In this document: positions 1 to 10,149 of the stretch, piece after piece
How the letters are laid out: each line of letters opens with the position of its first letter
Position numbering within the stretch: the stretch's first letter is position 1
Assembly (NCBI GenBank): GCA_010093485.1
Contig: MU001514.1
Location: 408,266 to 472,265 of the forward strand
Reading direction: 5' to 3'
Length of the DNA: 64,000 nt
Source of the DNA: Karstenula rhodostoma CBS 690.94
Taxonomy: Eukaryota; Ascomycota; Dothideomycetes; Pleosporales; Didymosphaeriaceae
Notes under the pieces: generated by a model
Told to the model about the DNA's origin: nothing
The model's database searches: none
What the model saw: the letters and a program-made list of their open reading frames with translations, nothing else
Translations under genes and position numbers: made by a program

Positions 1-530
1 TTTACCAACTTCACGCATGTGATGTTGTCTTTTAGCTCTTCAAAACCAACCAACTCTGGGTTGCGCGCCGTGTAGTCCCACAGGTATAGCTGGTTGTCGA
101 CGGCGACGTAGGCGTGGTTGATCTCCGCGAAAAGCCCCATGTCCACGCTCATCTGCATCTCATTGACCTGGTCGTACATGCCTTCGGGGTGTTCGTACGA
201 GCGCAGTTTCTGGAAAGGCGCCCATGCCTGGCTTGTGGGCAGCTCGTATTCGCCGGAGACGCCCGCTGCAGAGTGTCAGCGTATACATTCGCGCTGTTTT
301 GCGCATAGCGACCTACGTTTTGAGTAAGCCTCGAGCGGCGGATACCGGTTGTCATTGTCGAGCATGCGGTTGATGGCCCTGGCAGCCAGCTGTATCTGCG
401 AAGGGACGGGCGCAGACGCCTGTTGCTGCTGCACGGCGCCCAGCGAGAAGGGCGGCGGCCTGGCGGGGGTCTGGGGAAAAGTGCCGGGGCCTCGTCGCTG
501 GGGCGTCGCGGGCGGCATGTTCAGAGCCAT
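1..530 (-). CDS. NUP170: Nup170/Nup155-family nucleoporin, N-terminal part (cut by window edge)
   Basis: This is the 5' end of a large inner-ring nuclear pore scaffold protein; the rest lies left of the window. Exon 1 (530-317) encodes a Pro/Gln-rich leader starting MALNMPPATPQR, typical of fungal Nup170 N-termini. A 51-bp GT-AG intron (316-266) follows, with a GCTGAC branch-like site. Exon 2 (265 to 1) reads through GEYELPTSQAWAPF, then FAEINHAYVAVDNQLYLWDY, the start of the conserved beta-propeller domain. Splicing keeps the frame (codon split C|CG). In the pore this family links the membrane ring to the inner ring. The gene is divergent from AIM41, with 494 bp between the two starts. The family call is strong; only about 160 residues are visible. 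Confidence 0.9.
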
Positions 531-1024
531 GGTGTGCGGTGGGGGAGCTCCGCGAGCAGTTTGGCGTGGTCGAGGAAGCGGAGGACGAGGTTACGCGCCG
601 AAGGTCGTAAACATTAGCTCAGCGCGAAACTAGCCGACTCGTGTGGTGGAAGGAAATGCGCGCCGACCTCGAAGGGAATAAAGCGCGGCTGGGAACAATT
701 GCGGCCGTGAAAGAGCTCCGGGCGAGCTTGGGTGTATTCAAGAAAACATTCAGGCCATGCACGGACTCAAGCAACAGCTGCTCCAGTAGCGCGGCCCCGA
801 CTTGGCGCCCTCAAAAGTGGACGCCGTTCGATTGCGCATCGAACAATTGAAACAACATCACAGGGACCTGATCCAGCCCAAGCGTCCTGTTCAAGTCGCG
901 GTTCTCATCGGTCAGCAATCCCGACACTGGCTCCTTCCAACCGCAGTCAACAGCTTTCCAAAAGTCAAGACCCTTTGCGACCAACCTACACGCCCTCACA
1001 GCCAGAACCACCTCCACAATCACC
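531..1024. promoter_or_regulatory. Shared divergent promoter of NUP170 and AIM41
   Basis: The 494 bp separate two start codons that point away from each other, so the region must carry both promoters and 5' leaders. No TATA box is obvious. The last 60 bases before the AIM41 start are rich in C and A (CCACAATCACC directly precedes the ATG), a typical fungal start context. Confidence 0.5.
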
Positions 1025-1573
1025 ATGTCTCTCTTCCGCCTCGTCCGCCAATCTGCTATCCGGCAACCTCTCTTCCACCGCACCTTCCTCACCACCCGTC
1101 CCCTCTTCCACGCAGACACCGTTGTCAAGAGCTTGAAACCAGAGCTCATGACCGCCATGCGCGCCAAAGACAAGCCGCGCCTCACCGTCCTCCGCGCCCT
1201 CCTCGCCGAGATTACAAACGCTTCCAAAACCGACAGACCCATCGATCAAGACCCCGCCCTCTATTCGCTCCTCGCAAAGCAAATCAAGGCGTCCAACGCC
1301 GCCGTGGAAGAGTTTGTGAACGCGAAGAGAGAGGACTTGGTCGAGAAGGAGAGGGCGCAGATACTTATTCTGGAAGGATTCCTCAACCAGATTGAGGTGG
1401 TGAAAGAGGAGACGGTCAGACAGTTCGCGGAAGAGGCCGTAGCGGATAGTGAAGGCCGGGTTAATGTGGGAGCTGTTATTGGCAAGGTGATGAAGAAGAT
1501 TGGGGGTAAGCCTGTTGATAAGAGTATGGTGGGCAGGGTGATAGAGGAGGTGTTGATAGAGAAATCGTCATGA
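1025..1573 (+). CDS. AIM41: AIM41-like mitochondrial YqeY/GatB-domain protein
   Basis: Intronless 182-residue protein. The first 30 residues are rich in Arg, Ser and Phe with no acidic residues (MSLFRLVRQSAIRQPLFHRT), a good mitochondrial targeting signal. The rest is an all-helical YqeY/GatB-like domain with the typical stretches LMTAMRAKDKPRLTVLRALL near the start, AEITNASK, and GAVIGKVMKKIGGKPVDKS near the end. Bacterial YqeY and the GatB tail bind tRNA or the tRNA-dependent amidotransferase; yeast Aim41 is mitochondrial but poorly understood. The length matches the family. The start at 1025 is the only one giving the presequence. No other gene on the plus strand follows before 3351. Confidence 0.9.
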   Translation: MSLFRLVRQSAIRQPLFHRTFLTTRPLFHADTVVKSLKPELMTAMRAKDKPRLTVLRALLAEITNASKTDRPIDQDPALYSLLAKQIKASNAAVEEFVNAKREDLVEKERAQILILEGFLNQIEVVKEETVRQFAEEAVADSEGRVNVGAVIGKVMKKIGGKPVDKSMVGRVIEEVLIEKSS

Positions 1574-2000
1574 CCCGGGAATGCTCTTGTAAACCATGTA
1601 CTATTACGAATGTAAAATAAATGTCTACATTATAGATACCCACCCATGAAGAGAACACACCACATTATTTTGACCTTATCCTGACAAAGGGAGCATCGAA
1701 CGGGGCCTGGCCTGCTGAGTTTAACAGCGGATCAGGTAAGCAAAGCCCAAAGTACCATCATTGCCCGTTTTCTGTTCACACGCTCACACTGACCCGTATC
1801 TCAACATAGGCTTAGCATACAGCAGCCCACCATCCTCTCAAAACACTGTGAGCTGCCGCCCTCGTTTGCTCACTGTTTCCTAGGTCCAGAAAAATCGGAA
1901 GATCGATGCAGTCCTCTGGTGGGGAACAATTCCAACTCGCCAGCGTCTCAGCAGAAACTCCTCTAATGGTCGACCACTCCTCGCAGGTCTTTGGAATCTG
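1574..2000. other. Convergent 3' intergenic region
   Basis: Region between the ends of AIM41 (+) and the small secreted-protein gene (-). It holds their 3' untranslated sequences; AATAAA-like sequence is visible at about 1615-1620 (AAAATAAATG), a plausible AIM41 polyadenylation signal. No gene is seen. Confidence 0.4.
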
Positions 2001-2330
2001 CTAATGACATTTCGGAACGGGAGTCGGAAACGCCTGTTCAGTCGTGGGAGTCGAAAACGCTTGTTCAGTCGTGGGAGTCGTGGTGGTCTCTGGTCCCGTA
2101 ACTGAGCTGACTGTTGCATACGGAGTGGTAGTTGTCGTCTCGCTCGTGGGCCAAGGTCTCGCGTACTTCACATCTGGCCCGTAGTCTAACGAAGATGGCG
2201 TAGTAGGCTGGGCGTACTGGTGTTGGCTGGATGAAGAAGTTGCGTTGATGCCCTCGCCACCAGAAAGACGAGGGAGGGCGACGGCAGCGACGCTCAGGCC
2301 GAAGGCCGCCACGGAAAGGAGGATTCTCAT
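2001..2330 (-). CDS. Small secreted Ser/Thr-rich protein with 9-residue repeats
   Basis: Intronless; 109 residues from the Met at 2330, or 115 from the in-frame Met at 2348. The later start is preferred because it gives a clean signal peptide (MRILLSVAAFGLSVAAVALP) with a likely cleavage after ALP or nearby. The mature part has one N-glycosylation sequon (NAT), a Ser run, many Thr and Pro residues, and at the C-terminus two copies of a 9-residue unit, TPTTEQAFS then TTEQAFPTP, encoded by a 27-bp tandem repeat (2021-2083). There is one cysteine near the end. No enzyme domain is recognised. Likely an O-mannosylated secreted or wall protein; an effector role would be speculation. Confidence 0.6.
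   Translation of the reverse strand: MRILLSVAAFGLSVAAVALPRLSGGEGINATSSSSQHQYAQPTTPSSLDYGPDVKYARPWPTSETTTTTPYATVSSVTGPETTTTPTTEQAFSTPTTEQAFPTPVPKCH
2021..2083. repeat. 27-bp coding tandem repeat (2.3 copies)
   Basis: Units lie at 2021-2047 and 2048-2074, with a partial third unit at 2075-2083; the first two differ at two or three bases. On the minus strand they encode the repeated nonapeptide of the small secreted protein. Confidence 0.8.
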
Positions 2331-3350
2331 TGTATGATGGGTAAACATGCTGATCGAGGCTCGCGATCCGTATCAGTGACAAGATCAGAAGGATGGAATG
2401 TTAGAAGGGTGTTCGCTGGGGATGCGGTTTTCACTTTGGCGCGTTCGTAAGCGTTGGGAGACGGATAAACCCACGCCATCTTGTTCACTACACTAGAGCA
2501 ACAGCATTGGCTATATTGTTATTCAGAGTGCTTGAGCTATTGCCCCAACGAAAAGAGTAGCGGAGGGTGCATGATCTTCTGGAGAATCGTCAGCATACAA
2601 CGTGCTCAGTCGACCCTGATGGAGCGAATGGGCGTGAAATAGAAAGACGCGGTTTCTTTCCGGCGCATCCCGTACGCTACTCGTATCGATGAAAGATGGT
2701 GTTGAGACATGAACTTGCCGACGTAACGCGCTGTTACAACGCTCGACCCGAAACGCCACAGCCCCAGCGCCACCGACGTCATTTTCACAGCTTGTCTGCG
2801 TCGAGACAGACAGCGGGAGGCATGTCCTAGCGGCTGAACGGGCACCACCGAGGATCCCCATGTTGTCGTAAGGCGCCTACGCTGGCTCGTCCGAACAGTA
2901 GCGCCCGACTGTGGCAGCGTCAGTGAAGGCTTTCTGCCCAAGGAGGCGCCCAAGAGCAGGTCTTTGTGTTTGAAAGCTGCGCCGTCCTGCTGCCGTCTGC
3001 GACATGATTGCCCGCTGAGCCGGGCTTGGGACGGTCGGCCAGTCACAACTGAGATCGGGGCTGCGGGGCCCAGCGATGACGAAGCGCGGGAGCAACTGCC
3101 CAGGTGCACAAAGTTGGCCGTAATGGACGGCCACACACCGCGCTGCGCGCTATTAAGGACGCTGCCCGGTCACATTGTGCTTGCGTCCGCTTGATCCCGT
3201 CCGCTAGCTTTCTCTCTGTGCCTCGTGCACTTTATCTGCGTGCTCGCTGCTCTTCTTGCGTTGCACTGCTCCCTGATAGCGCCCCAGTGCCCCGCGACTG
3301 TCCGACCTCTTGACATCAATACCGCCCTTCACCCTGCACACCACAGCACC
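2331..3350. promoter_or_regulatory. Divergent intergenic region upstream of secreted protein and DUF8035 gene
   Basis: About 1 kb between divergent starts. Open frames on both strands here (for example 3136-2606 on the minus strand) show no domain, no conserved composition and no good start context, so I treat them as chance. The last 170 bases before 3351 are C/T-rich with a CACAGCACC start context. Confidence 0.4.
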
Positions 3351-4939
3351 ATGTATCGTTCCTCAACCGGAACCCTGGACCACTACGACGACGCGCCCCG
3401 TGGCGGCGAACGATGGGACCGCGACAGGTTCGAGCGCATGGCCCGGCGCGCTCCTCCTCCGCGCGACGTGAAGGACGACTTCCACTTCCATGAGCAGGAC
3501 CGCTTCCCCGGCGGTCGCCGCGAGCTTGACATTCGCGAGGACTATGAGCGTCGCGCCCCTCCCGCTCGCGTCATGGAGCGAGAGCGAGAGCGGGAGGTTT
3601 TCCGCGAAGACGACCGCTTCGACCGACGCCGCCGCCATGACCTGTTCGACGAACCGACGCCTTCCCAGATCGCCAATCAAGCACTTGCCCCGTATCGCCG
3701 CAAGTCGGTCGTGGATCGGAACTTTGAGGTCGACATTGACAGGGAGAAGACCAGGCGACCTGCCCGTCCTCAATACATCCGTCGACAGTCTTCCCTCGAT
3801 ACCTTCGATCGCCGCCCTCTTCCGCGCTATGGCGACAGAGAGAGGGATGAATGGCGACCCCCAGCAAATGTCCCAATTCCTCTGCCCGTCCGAGAGCGCC
3901 GCCGCTCGCCCCCGCGATACCAGGAGGAGGAGTTCGAAGAAGAACGCTTCATGGAGCGAGATCGTCCCGGACGCAAAGACAAGGTCGAGGAATACCGTGA
4001 AGTCGAGGTACACCGCGCCAAAAGCAGACGCCGTCGCAGTCCTTCGCGCAGCGTTGCACCGTCTGCCGCGCGCAGCTCCTCCACTTCCAGTTTTGAGGAA
4101 ATCAAACTTGCGAGGGCAGACTGGGGCAAGAAGGGCAAAACCCGGCTTCCCAAGCGTTTGTGCAGAGTCCAGGCTGTGACCGAGCTCGGCTATCCATACG
4201 AGGAAGAGGCAAGTAAAGTTGCGCATTACATGAGCAAACTAGCTAACAAGGTGTAGGAGGACTTTATCGTAATTACCCGGGCTTTGGAGAAGGACCACAT
4301 TGACGAAATCATCAGCGTCAGCGAGAAGTACAAAGAGAGTATGTTGTCGCGCCGGAGCCTGTTACAGTTTGCTAACGCCTTATCAGCGAAAACGACATAT
4401 GTGTACGAAGACGCAAGGTCCGTCATCGAGCAACCTCCTGTCATGATGGCTCCTCCTCCACCACCCCCGCCCATGTCGGCTTATCATCCACCTCCTCCAC
4501 CGCCGCCAGCGTCAGTCCATGGCAATACAGTCGTCTACGAGAGGTCAGTCCGTGGCGAATCTCCCCCGCGTAGTCTTCACCACGAACATTACGAGGAGAG
4601 AATCGAGGAATCCAACCACATCGGTGGTCCCTTGACTGTGCTCGTGCCAGAGGAGCGACGAGTCGTCCGCAGAGAGCGGGACGTTCGCTCGGAGAGGGAG
4701 ATCAGAGAAGAGATCCGCGCGTTGGAAGACGAGCGACGAATGCTCAAGTATGAGCGCGACGGCGACTACGAAATCGTCGAGCGACGCGAGCGACCCCGAG
4801 AAGTCATTCGCATCGAAAAGGATCGGAAAGGTAGGATGGCCCTTGTCCGCTCGGCTCATTAGGATGGCGTTGATTCTGGATAGGCCGTCGTGAGCCGAAT
4901 CCCAAGCTCGTTGCTGCGATGATGGCAACCCTCACCTGA
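3351..4939 (+). CDS. Arginine-rich DUF8035-type protein
   Basis: Modelled as four exons: 3351-4208, 4257-4338, 4387-4830 and 4884-4939, about 480 residues. The N-terminal 240 residues are very rich in Arg, Asp, Glu and Pro (RD/RE/ER stretches), followed by an RRRRSPSRS segment. The conserved core RADWGKKGKTRLPKRL ... GYPYEEEEDFIVITRAL ... HIDEIISVSEKYKE resembles the DUF8035 domain of filamentous fungi. Pro-rich (PPPPPPP) and charged coiled-coil-like tails follow. Intron 1 (4209-4256) must start with GC (GAG|GCAAGT) to keep the frame. The last intron (4831-4883) is inferred because it replaces a short read-through tail with NPKLVAAMMATLT; without it the protein stops at 4862. Function unknown; an RNA-related or scaffold role is only guessed from composition. 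Confidence 0.75.
4209..4256 (+). other. Inferred GC-AG intron
   Basis: The 48-bp intron begins GCAAGT and ends TGTAG, with CTAAC near the 3' end. Using the nearby GT at 4213 breaks the frame before the conserved DFIVITRAL block, while the GC donor gives GYPYEEE|EDFIVI exactly. Confidence 0.7.
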
Positions 4940-5389
4940 AGGGATTTTCGTGTCTCTTTGGCCCGTTGCAATGTTCTGGGAAGGTCATCTCTGGAACGGA
5001 ATCAGGTTTATCATTTCGTTCGGCTTCCTAAACTACCAGAATGTAACGGTCGGATCTATTTATTCCTTCTTAGCGTGCGCTCCGGGAGCGTCACAGGACT
5101 GGTTGCGAGGCTGGGACTGGCGCAGGCATATACGGAACGCATTTCCTTTTTTTATTTCCACTTGCTATTCAGGTTCTGTATAATATCATAGTTCGGAACG
5201 TAATAACGAATAATGACTGCGGTAATACTCTGCAACTTCTCTGAATGTGCGTCGGTCTAAATCCGAAGCCACGTAAACTCCGTTACCTTGTACATTTTGC
5301 TTCAACTACAATTTGCTTGCCCACCACGAGGTGACTCGCGCACGTACACATATTTACGCTCGCGGTGCCGATGCAAGTGTACCATCAAC
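4940..5389. other. Intergenic region before ARV1
   Basis: Holds the 3' end of the DUF8035 gene and the ARV1 promoter and leader. It is locally T-rich (TTCCTTTTTTTATTTCC near 5144-5160). No gene seen. Confidence 0.35.
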
Positions 5390-5862
5390 ATGCCGATCTG
5401 CATCGAATGTCGCGCACCCGTGAAGACGCTATACACCTCTTACAGCAAAGCAGACGACCGCGCGCTCGGCAAAGGCGTTCGCCTGACACAATGCCCGCGG
5501 TGCAAGCGCTTCGCAGACAAGTACATCGAGCATGACTTTGTCGTCATATTCATCGACCTAGTCCTCATAAAGCCGCAGGCGAGCATACCTACCATCTTAC
5601 ACACGGCGGCAGTACGCTAACCCTCCCACGTCCAGGTGTACCGCCATCTCCTCTTCAACAAGCTCGGCCTCGAAGACGACCGCTTCCACGTAAACGTCCC
5701 TCCCTCCTACCCTCCTCCCACCCACTAACAGACGACCTCCCACAGCGCTCCATCCTCCGCCTCGGCACCCTCCTCCTCCTCTTCGACGTCTACCTAACCT
5801 GGGCCCGTATCGAAAAAGCCTCCTTCCCATCATCCCCCCCGCCAGCCGCCGTCTCCACCAAC

Positions 5863-5899
<37 letters not shown>

Positions 5900-6411
5900 C
5901 CCCTCTATTCCTACCCCTACTGCTACCCCCCTCCACAATCCCCACCCAACCCCTCATCCTCCAATACCTCTTCTACCTCCTCCTCGTCGCCCTCTCCACC
6001 CTCGCCTTCCACCTCCCCATCCGCGCCCTCTGCTCCATCCCCCCCGCCGCCCTCCCACGCCCCCTGCACACTCTCATCCCCTACTTCCCCGCCGGCAACG
6101 CTCTCAGCACCGCCCTGCTGGTTAGCAGCTGCACGAAGCTGTTTCCCATCTTGCTCATCATCTGGGAATACGACTTGCCGAGCAGTGCCGCGGCGGTCGG
6201 GTGGGCGGTAGGCGTGAATAACGTCGCTGCTGTGGAGATTGTGGTTGGGTGTGGGTGGGTGAGGGCGGGCGTGTTGGTTGGGGTTGGGGCGGCGTGTAGG
6301 GGGGTTGTGAGTGGGGTGGTGTTGAGGGCTGTGGGGTTGAGTGGGGGGGAGGAAGTGCTGGGGGGTGTGTGGGAGGTGGTGGAGGTCGGGAGGGGGGTGT
6401 TGGGGCTGTGA
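5390..6411 (+). CDS. ARV1: ARV1 ER membrane lipid-homeostasis protein
   Basis: Three exons: 5390-5578, 5636-5689, 5746-6411 (302 residues). The N-terminus carries the Arv1 zinc-ribbon: CIEC at residues 4-7 and CPRC, then the Arv1 signature YIEHDFVVIFIDLVLIKPQ, VYRHLLFNKL and LRLGTLLLLFDVYLTW. Three or four hydrophobic segments follow. Arv1 proteins act in the ER in sterol trafficking and GPI/sphingolipid metabolism. Intron 1 (5579-5635) starts GCGAGC and ends CCAG, so it is a GC-AG intron; no GT donor nearby keeps the PQ|VYRHLL junction. Intron 2 (5690-5745) is GT-AG. A run of 13 Thr from (ACA)12 interrupts the loop before the next membrane segments. The Gly/Val-rich tail after residue about 225 is less certain. 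Confidence 0.88.
5579..5635 (+). other. Inferred GC-AG intron in ARV1
   Basis: The 57-bp intron starts GCGAGC and ends CGTCCAG, with a GCTAAC branch site about 20 bases before the acceptor. The flanking codons give KPQ|VYRHLLFN, which is conserved in Arv1 proteins. Confidence 0.75.
5863..5900 (+). repeat. (ACA)12 microsatellite coding poly-Thr
   Basis: Twelve perfect ACA codons followed by ACC inside ARV1 exon 3. Perfect identity of every codon suggests replication slippage rather than selection for threonine alone. Confidence 0.9.
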
Positions 6412-7128
6412 TGGGGTATCGTGCTCATTGAAGGTATGGCATGGTTTGGGGAAGGATCACGCTCAATCGAGCAATTGTGCGGAATGGCTGGTCGTCTCTG
6501 TCTGCGTCTATAGTCTTGGTGTGTTCCACGGCTGTGCTCACGCTTTGGAGGAAGTCTAACACTTTGGACTTTGAGCGACCAGTGTACATCGCCTTTGTGG
6601 CGAGGCTGCACCGTGGTGTCTTGTTGTATGATGTACATGTTCAAGCTATAGCTGCCCTGTTGCGTTCCGATAGAGTTGTAAATGGCCATGATAACATTCC
6701 TCAGAACAGGGCTACGCCATCAGACGAGCACGGCTCTAAGGCTTCCCCGCTGGTGATGGAAACCATGCCAACGATTCCACGAGAGCCTCTCCAGCACCAA
6801 CTCAGGCGCCGTGAAGGAGAGCCCCTTGGTCTTCCAGTAAGCCCATCATGCCAGTAAACTCGTCAATAACTACGCAGTAGCTTGTATGCGATGCATGATT
6901 GGTCAATTATATCTGTACAACGCCATCCTGCCCATGCTAAAGCCCATGTGTTCATAGTACAAATCGCCGGTCGCGGGAAGTCGCCTTCTCGTACCCCGCC
7001 AGTCGCCCGTCAAATTCCTCCGTCTCAAATCTTCTTCCGGCCATGCGCAGCGTGCGCGTTTTGCTTCCCTCGTCTCCATCTTCTCATATCCCAAATGTAG
7101 CTCTTCTCCTACTACGCTGCATCGTCCT
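6412..7128. other. Convergent intergenic region ARV1/VMA9
   Basis: About 700 bp between the 3' ends of ARV1 (+) and VMA9 (-). Short open frames on both strands show no recognisable domain. Confidence 0.35.
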
Positions 7129-7576
7129 CTAGCGTTGGAAGTCCTCCGGCCCTCGTAGATCGTTCCTCACCGGCTGGATGAGCGGATGCATCTGCGCCAG
7201 GAACGTAATTGCCCACATAAGGTACATAGCCGAGGCCGAGAGGATGAGTGTCGATCTCCAGATACTGTTTCCATATCAGCCGGCGCTTCAATGTCTCCCT
7301 CTCCCCCGCACCTCTCTGTGCGCTGCCTCCAAGCGGGGGGGTGTCTCGGTGGACATGATCATGATTGCAGACCATAGTAGAAGCCCTGGAGCGCGAGGAC
7401 GAGGAGGACGAGGCGGGCGAGCTTGACGTACGTTTGTTCTTCGCCTTTGGGGGACAGGAACCATGCGGCTCCGCAGAATATCGCGACGACTACGAGGCCG
7501 ATGAAAGGGGCCCATCTGTGAGTCTTAGCGTCATGTTTGGGACCTCCGGAGTGCCGTCGTCGTACCCGTTTGCCAT
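7129..7576 (-). CDS. VMA9: V-ATPase subunit e (Vma9)
   Basis: Three exons on the minus strand: 7576-7566 (11 nt), 7515-7432, 7264-7129, giving 76 residues. The spliced protein begins MANGWAPFIGLVVVAIFCGA, continues AWFLSPKGEEQT, then WRSTLILSASAMYLMWAITF and LAQMHPLIQP: two membrane helices joined by the family-typical SPKGENQT-like loop and the W-A-ITF-AQ-HPLI motif. Subunit e is part of the Vo sector and is needed for assembly of the proton pump. Introns are 50 bp (7565-7516, CTAAGAC branch) and 167 bp (7431-7265), both GT-AG; the second is the longest intron in the window. The first exon is only 11 nt, so automatic annotation easily misses this gene. Confidence 0.9.
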
Positions 7577-10149
7577 GTTGTGCTGAGCTTGTTGGTCGCT
7601 AGGCGGCGACACGCGATTCGGGGATGTGGACGGTGGCGGTTGGAGCGCAGATCTCCGAGTGTGAGGCGTGAGGGGTTGGCGCGAACGGCGAGGGGCGGTT
7701 GGAGTTGCGGGCGGAGATGGTAGGGCGAGTTGGCGATGCGGACCTGGGAGGAGCTCTGGACGTGCAGTGACGCCTTCCTGGATGCTGGGCACATTGGGCT
7801 AACTCGGTTCTGATTAGTGCGGTTCAAGTGCTGCAGTGTGTGCGCTCGGACCAGCTCACATGGTCCATACACGAACACTGTGGAAGTCCTTCATGTCTAT
7901 TTCAACTTCTGACTTAACGATACTTGACAAATAGAAGGCACGCTTGCCACTCTCTTTCTTTTTCAAAAGTACTTCAACACTTGTTCATTCACAGGTGCCC
8001 AAATATCACATGCACGCTTGCGAGGATGATCCTTTCTCGCACCCCTTCATCGCCTCATTTCCCAGGAAGATCGTATCCTTTTTCGCATTTCCATATCACA
8101 CTCGGGGTCATGACAAGAGACATGGCTTCGAAAAAGAAACACATATGAGCCTTGTTGTACGACCTCCTTCCTCCAGCTCTACTGACGCAGCACATGCTTT
8201 CGCCTCACATCCTTGATTCGACCATAAGACTATTCAAAGAGGTGGAAACTTGCATGGAATAATATATCACATCTCTAGAAGGTAGAGGTGGTGTCATTTT
8301 CGGCCCTTCACTGCATATCGAATGGTCAGAAGGGACTGCCGACCAGACAAATCATTGAGAATCACCATTGACACAGGCCCAAGTGGACGTGGATCCCAGG
8401 ATTCTTCCAGGGAATAGATGAGCCAAAAATCGCCTAATATAACTCCGTTCACTCATGCCACATTCGTATTGTGCTCTTACAACCTTTTCGCTCGCTTGGA
8501 CACCAGAATGTGCGTCTCAGGTGTATAATTGCGGCACAGCTCCAAGACGCGATCATGGAAACCTTTCTAGATGTATGACTCTTTCCAGCTATGGGACATG
8601 AAATCACAGGTATAATGAGGTTTCTGGGGCGCATGATTGGCTACTGTCAGTTCATTGGGGTTTCAGCCATCGTGTGCATAGGCGCTCACCGCCATATGAA
8701 CACTAGCCATGTCGACAACGGTTCGCTTGTAGTATCCACACAAGAATTCCTGATTCTAATATTCTACAATACTGCTAGCATCCGGAGCACTTTGGAGGAT
8801 CTTGACGTCCATCTGCCTGCGGTTGCGATGTGTGCCAGACTGGACTCCGGCCAGCTCAATTCCTGCGCTCGCTTTCTGGCCTAGTCGTGCCTCGTCGAGG
8901 TCTTTAACTTCAGAGAGCAGAGCCCATCTACGGATGAATCGCGACCAGGTTTGCTACTTGCTTTTGATACAGCTCAGCCCAATGTACGGGGGGCCGTGAT
9001 GCCAATGGCTTGTCCTCCGCGTTCTACCTGGCTGGTCCTTGTCCGACTTGCCTCACCGGAGTCCTTCATTACCAGGAGGCTTCCAGTCTAAACGAATCCC
9101 TTTTGATGACAGAGTTCAGCTGTTTTTCAGGTTTTGATTTCACCGGACGCAGTTACAACGGGTTCTTCGGGAGCAGACCGTAAGGTTCATCCGCCCCTCA
9201 TCAAACGTTTTGCATGCACAGAGTGAGGCGTGAGACTTTGCCAAGTTCTATCTCTTCGTTGGAATCCTTATCTTGTCGCCCCTCCCCACTGGACACATAC
9301 CTGAAACCTGCGTCGCCAGGAATCCCCGGCTCTTAGCCCCAGACATTCTTTGCTTGCCAATGACAGTCTGTCCCCATGTAAGTCATACGGCAAGTATGGT
9401 TGGACTTGTAGGACTCGTGCCAATGGCAAAGTGGTTACAAGTTACACTCACGCTCCTTCGAGCTAATAGGCTACCAGATTCGGTCAAACAGTAGCACCTA
9501 ACGCTCTATGTCCTGCAAAACCACAGCCACAGAGGACAAGATTGACGAAACGACCTCTCCAGTCAAGTCATACGTATTGACTACGGCGCCACGACTGGGC
9601 GAGGCTTCCAACCACATAATACTTCAGGGCCACGGCCCACACACCCCTTTCGTGATGGGTGATATCGGGTCATCCACATCACTGGGTCCACGTTGCTTCC
9701 TAGCTCGCTGGCATCCTGTGCAATCCGCTGGCACCATTATTCGCTGGTGGATTCCACCGATCGATAGCCCCGTTCAACCATTCGTCATACAGCATACAGA
9801 TAACCTCCAGGCTTCAGCTTGTTCTCTCGAATAGGCATCAAAGCCCAATCTACCGATGGTCGTACTGCAGGACGCAAACACACTTCACAAACCGCTAGTC
9901 AAAGCTATGGGCCTCACTTTGTTCCCCTAAATTCATCCTCTCCTGCGCAAAGGCTGCAGCCTTGCTACGTGAATAGCTGTGAGAGGCTGTGCCCTTCCTT
10001 AGACGATCGAACACTATATCTGGGTCGTCTGCTGTAGAGAAATCCGACCTTCAAGTGCTTCGTTGCATGCTACCAACTCCAGTACCTCCACAGCTGTACT
10101 CATTGAATTAAACCGATAAAAACCAACATTTCACTACAAATTGTCTACC
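7577..10149. other. 2.6-kb gene-poor region
   Basis: Open frames are all under about 115 codons, scattered on both strands, with no domain, signal peptide or membrane pattern I trust. It must include the VMA9 promoter (near 7577-7900) and the promoter of the gene at 10150. It contains no obvious tandem repeat or terminal inverted repeat. It could hold a decayed transposon or a non-coding transcript, but nothing in the sequence proves this. Confidence 0.4.

Noticed and set aside
2606..3136. 176-codon open frame on the minus strand upstream of the DUF8035 gene
   Set aside because: Random-looking composition and no recognised motif; sits in a divergent promoter region.
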